Shown here: piece after piece, positions 15,549-17,958 of the stretch
How positions within the stretch are numbered: position 1 is the first letter of the stretch
How the letters are laid out: every line of letters starts with the position of its first letter
NCBI GenBank assembly: GCA_964496075.1
Contig: CAZBXB010000009.1
Location: 1-17,958, forward strand
DNA length: 17,958 nucleotides
Source of the DNA: UBA1372 sp964496075
Lineage (GTDB): Bacteria > Patescibacteriota > Microgenomatia > UBA12405
Reading direction: 5' to 3'
Program-made: the position numbers and the translations under genes
Notes under the pieces: generated by a model
What the model was told of the DNA's origin: nothing
What the model saw: the letters and a program-made list of their open reading frames with translations, nothing else
Database searches by the model: none

Positions 15549-16580
15549 CTACAAAAAATCTTCTTCTAATTTGATTAAATCAGCAATATTACTGACTCTT
15601 ACCAGCTTATTTCTAATTTGTTTTGCGTTCCGAAACCCTTTTATATAAGCCAAAAACTTCGATCTAAGATGTTCTAAACTTCTTTTTGGAAACACCTCAC
15701 AAAATATTTGAGCGTGCATTAACATTGTCTGAAATTTTTCCATTTTTGTTACCTCCTTAAATTCACCAAATATCCATGGATTTCCAACTGATGCTCTGGC
15801 GATTAAGACTCCATCAACATCGTATTTTTTTATATATTCTTCTGCCTGTTTTTTGTCTGTTACGTCTCCATTACCCCAGAAAACAATCTTAGGATTTATT
15901 TTCTTAACAATAATTCTTGCTCTAGATATTTCATCCCAATCAGCCTTACCTGCATATGCCTGTTTAAGGAGCCTGCCATGTAGGCTTAAAAGATCTATTT
16001 CTTGTTTTGCCAGGAGTTGTATCCAGTCTTCGATCACACTTTCATCTACTCCCAGTCTGGTTTTTACAGACAAAGTAGGAATTCTCTTTTCACCAACTTT
16101 CATACTTTTAACTCTTTTCAAAAATTTATTTGTTAGTCCCAAATCATTAATACTGACCTTATCTTCACTCCAATTATTAATAGCTTTTCTTGCTTGTTTA
16201 ATAATATCTATGACTAGTTCTTGTTTTTCAATTAAAGCCGCTCCGCTACCGTGTTGAGTCACTCTTTTAGCTGGACAGCCCATATTAATATCAATGCCAT
16301 CAAAACCAAGATAACAGGCGATAGTAGCTACCTTATAAAAACTAGCAGGATCTTTTCCAAATAATTGAGCAATTATCGGCCTCTCTTCTTTTTTGTACTT
16401 CAAAACATCCAAAAGCTTAATGGCACTATGTGCCAGTCCTTCAGCACTAACAAATTCAGTAAACATAACATCTGGCTTAGCAATTTTTGTCTGTAACAGT
16501 CTCATTGGCTCATCTGTAAAGCCATCCATCGGTGCCAGCCCTACAATTTTGTTCGTTTGAATGTATTTTTTAAATTTCAT
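15549..16580 (-). CDS. dus: tRNA-dihydrouridine synthase, DusB-like
   Basis: Dus enzymes use FMN and NADPH to reduce uridines in tRNA to dihydrouridine. The 343 residues form a TIM barrel with GLAPMDGFTDEPMR (14-27) at the FMN site, AQLFGKDP (71-78), INMGCPAKRV (98-107) with catalytic Cys102, GSGAAL (111-116), VKTRLG (172-177), HGR (201-203) with QAYAGKADW, GNGDV (236-240) and ARASVGNPWIF (261-271). The C-terminal helical domain is present. A stretch of about 30 residues (approximately 134-166) between the helix after the catalytic loop and VKTRLG is longer than in typical DusB. Its ATG overlaps the recombinase TGA by 4 nt (ATGA), so translation is probably coupled. Confidence 0.94.
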   Translation of the reverse strand: MKFKKYIQTNKIVGLAPMDGFTDEPMRLLQTKIAKPDVMFTEFVSAEGLAHSAIKLLDVLKYKKEERPIIAQLFGKDPASFYKVATIACYLGFDGIDINMGCPAKRVTQHGSGAALIEKQELVIDIIKQARKAINNWSEDKVSINDLGLTNKFLKRVKSMKVGEKRIPTLSVKTRLGVDESVIEDWIQLLAKQEIDLLSLHGRLLKQAYAGKADWDEISRARIIVKKINPKIVFWGNGDVTDKKQAEEYIKKYDVDGVLIARASVGNPWIFGEFKEVTKMEKFQTMLMHAQIFCEVFPKRSLEHLRSKFLAYIKGFRNAKQIRNKLVRVSNIADLIKLEEDFL

Positions 16581-17395
16581 AAAGGGCTTTTAATATTTCT
16601 TATCTTATTTTTGGCTACTTTAGTATAGATTTGGGTTGTTTTTATACTACTGTGACCAAGTAACTCTTGAATATACCGAATATCTACGCCATTTTCCAGT
16701 AGGTGAGTCGCAAAAGAGTGTCTCAGACTATGAAAAGTAGCTAGTTTCTTTATCCCAGCTTGTCTTAAAGCTTTATTAAAAACTTTTTGAGCAGTAGAAG
16801 TAGTTAGTTTTCCACCTCTTTCACTTTCAAAAACATATCGATCGATTCCTTTGTCAACTAAGAAAATATTTAATTTTGTTAAAACCTTGTCCGATAAGAG
16901 AGTTAGTCTATCTTTACTACCTTTTGCATTTTTTATGTGAATTATTTTTCTGTCAATATCAATGTCAGACACTTTTAAGTCAACTGTCTCACTTACTCTA
17001 AGGCCTGATGAATAAGCCAAAAGAACCATTGTTTTGTGTTTGGCGTTTTTTATTTGGCCAACTATGTTTAATATTTCGCTTTTTGACAATACTATGGGTA
17101 ATCTTTTAGACTTTTTACTAAAAGGAACTCCCTGTACGTGGTTTTGATTAAGTATATTTCTATAAAAAAAGTTAATTGCTTGTAGGTAAACATTGATCGT
17201 CTGACCTGATCTGCTACTTGCCTTAAGAAAATACAAAAATTTTTTAATATTTCCAGAATCATATATATTTAGATTTGTCTTTTTGTAAAAAAAATATTTT
17301 TCGACACAAAGTAAGTAGGATTTAACGGTTTTATCACTATATCCTCGATAAATCAATTCTGTTTTAAGCTTTTCCAGATAATATTTTCCATTCAT
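16577..17395 (-). CDS. XerC/D-like tyrosine recombinase (site-specific integrase)
   Basis: This 272-residue protein has a SAM-like N-terminal DNA-binding domain (about 5-83) and a tyrosine-recombinase catalytic domain (about 98-268). The full catalytic set is visible: R133 (SSGLRVSE), K158 (NAKGSKDR), H222 and R225 (FHSLRHSF), H248 (ELLGHSS) and nucleophile Y257 (QIYTKV). It would cut and rejoin DNA through a 3'-phosphotyrosine. The spacing R133 to H222 is 89 residues, similar to XerD (96) and far shorter than IntI1 (131), so the IntI-specific insertion is absent. The ending NIKSPL resembles many small integrases. It may be the chromosomal dimer-resolving Xer or an element-borne integrase; the structured DNA just upstream favours looking at the latter. 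It is followed by dus with a 4-nt overlap. Confidence 0.93.
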   Translation of the reverse strand: MNGKYYLEKLKTELIYRGYSDKTVKSYLLCVEKYFFYKKTNLNIYDSGNIKKFLYFLKASSRSGQTINVYLQAINFFYRNILNQNHVQGVPFSKKSKRLPIVLSKSEILNIVGQIKNAKHKTMVLLAYSSGLRVSETVDLKVSDIDIDRKIIHIKNAKGSKDRLTLLSDKVLTKLNIFLVDKGIDRYVFESERGGKLTTSTAQKVFNKALRQAGIKKLATFHSLRHSFATHLLENGVDIRYIQELLGHSSIKTTQIYTKVAKNKIRNIKSPL

Positions 17396-17423
17396 CCCAA
17401 GTGTTAAAATATTAATAACAAAG

Positions 17424-17451
17424 TTTATAACATACTCGACACAACATACAA
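17424..17451 (-). promoter_or_regulatory. Candidate promoter of the recombinase operon
   Basis: On the minus strand TATAAA (17429-17424) is preceded directly by TGT, making an extended -10 element, with TTGTAT (17451-17446) 16 nt upstream as a partial -35 match. It would give a leader of about 20 nt before the recombinase ATG. No Shine-Dalgarno sequence is visible in that leader. Promoter function is inferred. Confidence 0.45.
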
Positions 17452-17542
17452 ATTTAGAACATTATCAATTAAACACTCAACATATACCGTAGTTAGCTAA
17501 AAGTTATAAGTCTTTTTCCCTTAAATTCCGCCTTTTATTCTC

Positions 17543-17615
17543 TTCGGATAATAGTTTCTAAAAGGTTAAAAACACTTTGTGTTTTTTGTTTATAGTCTAA
17601 CTATCATTATCCGAA
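17543..17615. repeat. 73-nt imperfect inverted repeat (long bulged hairpin)
   Basis: Outer arms TTCGGATAA (17543-17551) and TTATCCGAA (17607-17615) pair perfectly. TAGTT (17552-17556) pairs with AACTA (17599-17603), leaving a 3-nt bulge TCA on the right side. Inside, CTA/TAG, AAA/TTT and AAAAACAC (17568-17575) with GTGTTTTT (17579-17586) continue the stem to a TTT loop, for about 28 pairs in all. The 11-mers at the outer ends (TCTTCGGATAA and TTATCCGAAAT) resemble XerC- and XerD-type half-sites, but they are 55 nt apart rather than 6-8. The inner stem followed by a T run could also act as a weak terminator. Confidence 0.7.
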
Positions 17616-17616
17616 A

Positions 17617-17650
17617 TGCCAATCTCCTTTTCATCCTTTTTTCATTGGCA
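17617..17650. repeat. Inverted repeat TGCCAAT / ATTGGCA
   Basis: TGCCAAT (17617-17623) and ATTGGCA (17644-17650) are perfect inverted 7-mers with a 20-nt pyrimidine-rich loop (C and T mostly). It starts one base after the 73-nt hairpin. It could be an operator-like site or part of a larger fold; no function can be assigned. Confidence 0.5.
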
Positions 17651-17684
17651 CTACGATCATAAAAGAATTTTAGGTCGACTTATA

Positions 17685-17735
17685 AACTCTTCGTCACTTC
17701 GTTCCTCGCCTCGTTGCACTCTCAGTCGGAGAGTT
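17685..17735. repeat. Competing inverted repeats AACTCT / AGAGTT and ACTCTC / GAGAGT
   Basis: AGAGTT (17730-17735) can pair with AACTCT (17685-17690). The overlapping GAGAGT (17729-17734) can instead pair with ACTCTC (17718-17723), forming a 6-bp stem with a 5-nt loop. The two pairings are mutually exclusive. The arms are short, so each alone is weak evidence. Confidence 0.4.
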
Positions 17736-17765
17736 GAAGACAATTTTACTCTCCTCCTTCGGGTC

Positions 17766-17877
17766 AGCTAACACAGTATGAGCGGTTCGTTCGGTTGCAC
17801 CTCCTCTCCCAAATCGCTTCGACTGATGTAAAATAAGCATATCAGTCGGCGACTTCGCCCATACTGAAACGTTATAT
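17766..17877 (+). repeat. attC-like imperfect inverted repeat
   Basis: TAAC (17769-17772) pairs with GTTA (17871-17874), CAGTATG (17774-17780) with CATACTG (17860-17866), and GCG (17782-17784) with CGC (17856-17858). Short unpaired bases lie between these blocks. An inner perfect stem is CGACTGAT (17820-17827) with ATCAGTCG (17841-17848). The ends read AGCTAAC and GTTATAT, close to but not matching the attC boxes RYYYAAC and GTTRRRY (one deviation in each). The length of 112 nt is in the attC range, and the orientation relative to the recombinase is that of an integron array. The repeat itself is certain; its attC nature is a hypothesis. Confidence 0.55.
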
Positions 17878-17932
17878 GAAATACATTTTTAATTTTAAGA
17901 TTTTTCACTCGGCTTTTTATTAAGAAATAAAA

Positions 17933-17958
17933 ATGGTACTAGGGGAACTAAAACAAAA
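17933..17958 (+). CDS. Possible start of a gene cut by the window edge
   Basis: An ATG at 17933 opens a frame of eight codons (MVLGELKQ) running off the end of the window. It follows an AT-rich leader after the attC-like repeat, with only a weak purine run (AAGAAATAAAA) upstream. Too little is visible to confirm coding or suggest a function. If the upstream repeat is a recombination site, this would be the first gene after it. Confidence 0.25.

Larger units (their letters stand above)
17396..17958. other. 563-base structured non-coding region upstream of the recombinase
   Basis: No convincing complete gene is seen here. The part nearest the recombinase (17396-17510) is AT-rich and holds its likely promoter. 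The rest contains several inverted repeats (17543-17615, 17617-17650, 17685-17735 and 17766-17877) and degenerate direct repeats (TCAGTCGG at 17722 and 17842; GTTGCAC at 17713 and 17794). The middle (about 17690-17860) is visibly richer in CG steps and in TTCG/CGTT motifs than the surrounding genome. It ends in an AT-rich stretch leading to a possible gene start at 17933. Possible readings are a recombination site array, a mobile-element end or a structured RNA. Confidence 0.6.

Noticed and set aside
17541..17617. Chromosomal dif site
   Set aside because: The two Xer-like half-sites are 55 nt apart. The nearer arrangement TTATAGTCTAA-6-TTATCCGAAAT (17590-17617) has a poor left arm.
17766..17877. 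Canonical integron attC with a standard IntI
   Set aside because: Both end boxes deviate by a base, the spacers are short, and the recombinase lacks the IntI-specific insertion, so only an integron-like hypothesis is kept.
17396..17958. tRNA, tmRNA or CRISPR array in the structured region
   Set aside because: No cloverleaf with a T-loop and acceptor stem, no tag-peptide reading frame and no regularly spaced identical repeats were found.
1..17958. Alternative genetic code (TGA read as glycine)
   Set aside because: The permease and the recombinase end at TGA exactly where the next gene's ATG overlaps, so TGA is a stop here.

Overview
The window is AT-rich bacterial DNA with 19 gene calls packed almost edge to edge; only one gap exceeds 300 bases. 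TGA is used as a stop (the permease and the recombinase both end in TGA), so the genetic code is standard and not the TGA-as-glycine code of Gracilibacteria and Absconditabacteria. Several enzymes are short: Obg lacks its C-terminal domain, NAD kinase has 220 residues and MscL 105. Many genes have no Shine-Dalgarno sequence. A DPM1-like glycosyltransferase fused to GtrA, a lone YtxH protein and a lysine-rich Xer-like integrase with FHSLRHSFATHL and ELLGH motifs are also present. Together these suggest a Candidate Phyla Radiation (Patescibacteria) genome, possibly Microgenomates. That assignment is inference from style, not a phylogeny.

Layout. 1-435 (+): the tail of one membrane protein and a second small membrane protein, neither identified. 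409-1086 (-): trmD. 1149-4060 (+): a membrane glycosyltransferase followed 2 nt later by argS. 4074-7072 (-): lon followed by an unrecognised 197-residue protein with a possible Cys-His-Asp arrangement. 7148-11995 (+): a tight run of era, mscL, an ABC ATPase, an ABC permease, a GldG-like auxiliary protein and a DUF4340 protein, joined mostly by overlapping stop and start codons. 12032-12460 (+): a YtxH-type protein. 12452-14472 (-): rlmN then obg. 14519-15181 (+): NAD kinase. 15182-17395 (-): a tyrosine recombinase, overlapping a dihydrouridine synthase by 4 nt, then thioredoxin. 17396-17958: 563 bases with no convincing complete gene, holding several inverted repeats, and ending in a possible start of another gene.

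Much of the gene content concerns translation and RNA: TrmD (tRNA m1G37), ArgRS, Era and Obg (ribosome assembly GTPases), RlmN (23S rRNA and tRNA m2A) and Dus (dihydrouridine). Lon and thioredoxin cover protein quality and redox balance. MscL and the Gld-like ABC system act at the membrane. Several genes have a -10-like hexamer 5-7 nt upstream of the ATG, which would give leaderless mRNAs.

The stretch most worth a second look is 17396-17958. A Xer-like recombinase gene is transcribed away from a structured non-coding region that contains a 73-nt imperfect hairpin with about 28 pairs and a ~110-nt inverted repeat bounded by TAAC and GTTA. The geometry (integrase pointing away from folded sites) recalls an integron, but the recombinase lacks the extra segment of IntI and the repeat boxes deviate from the attC consensus. 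An integron-like or other Xer-dependent element is therefore a hypothesis.
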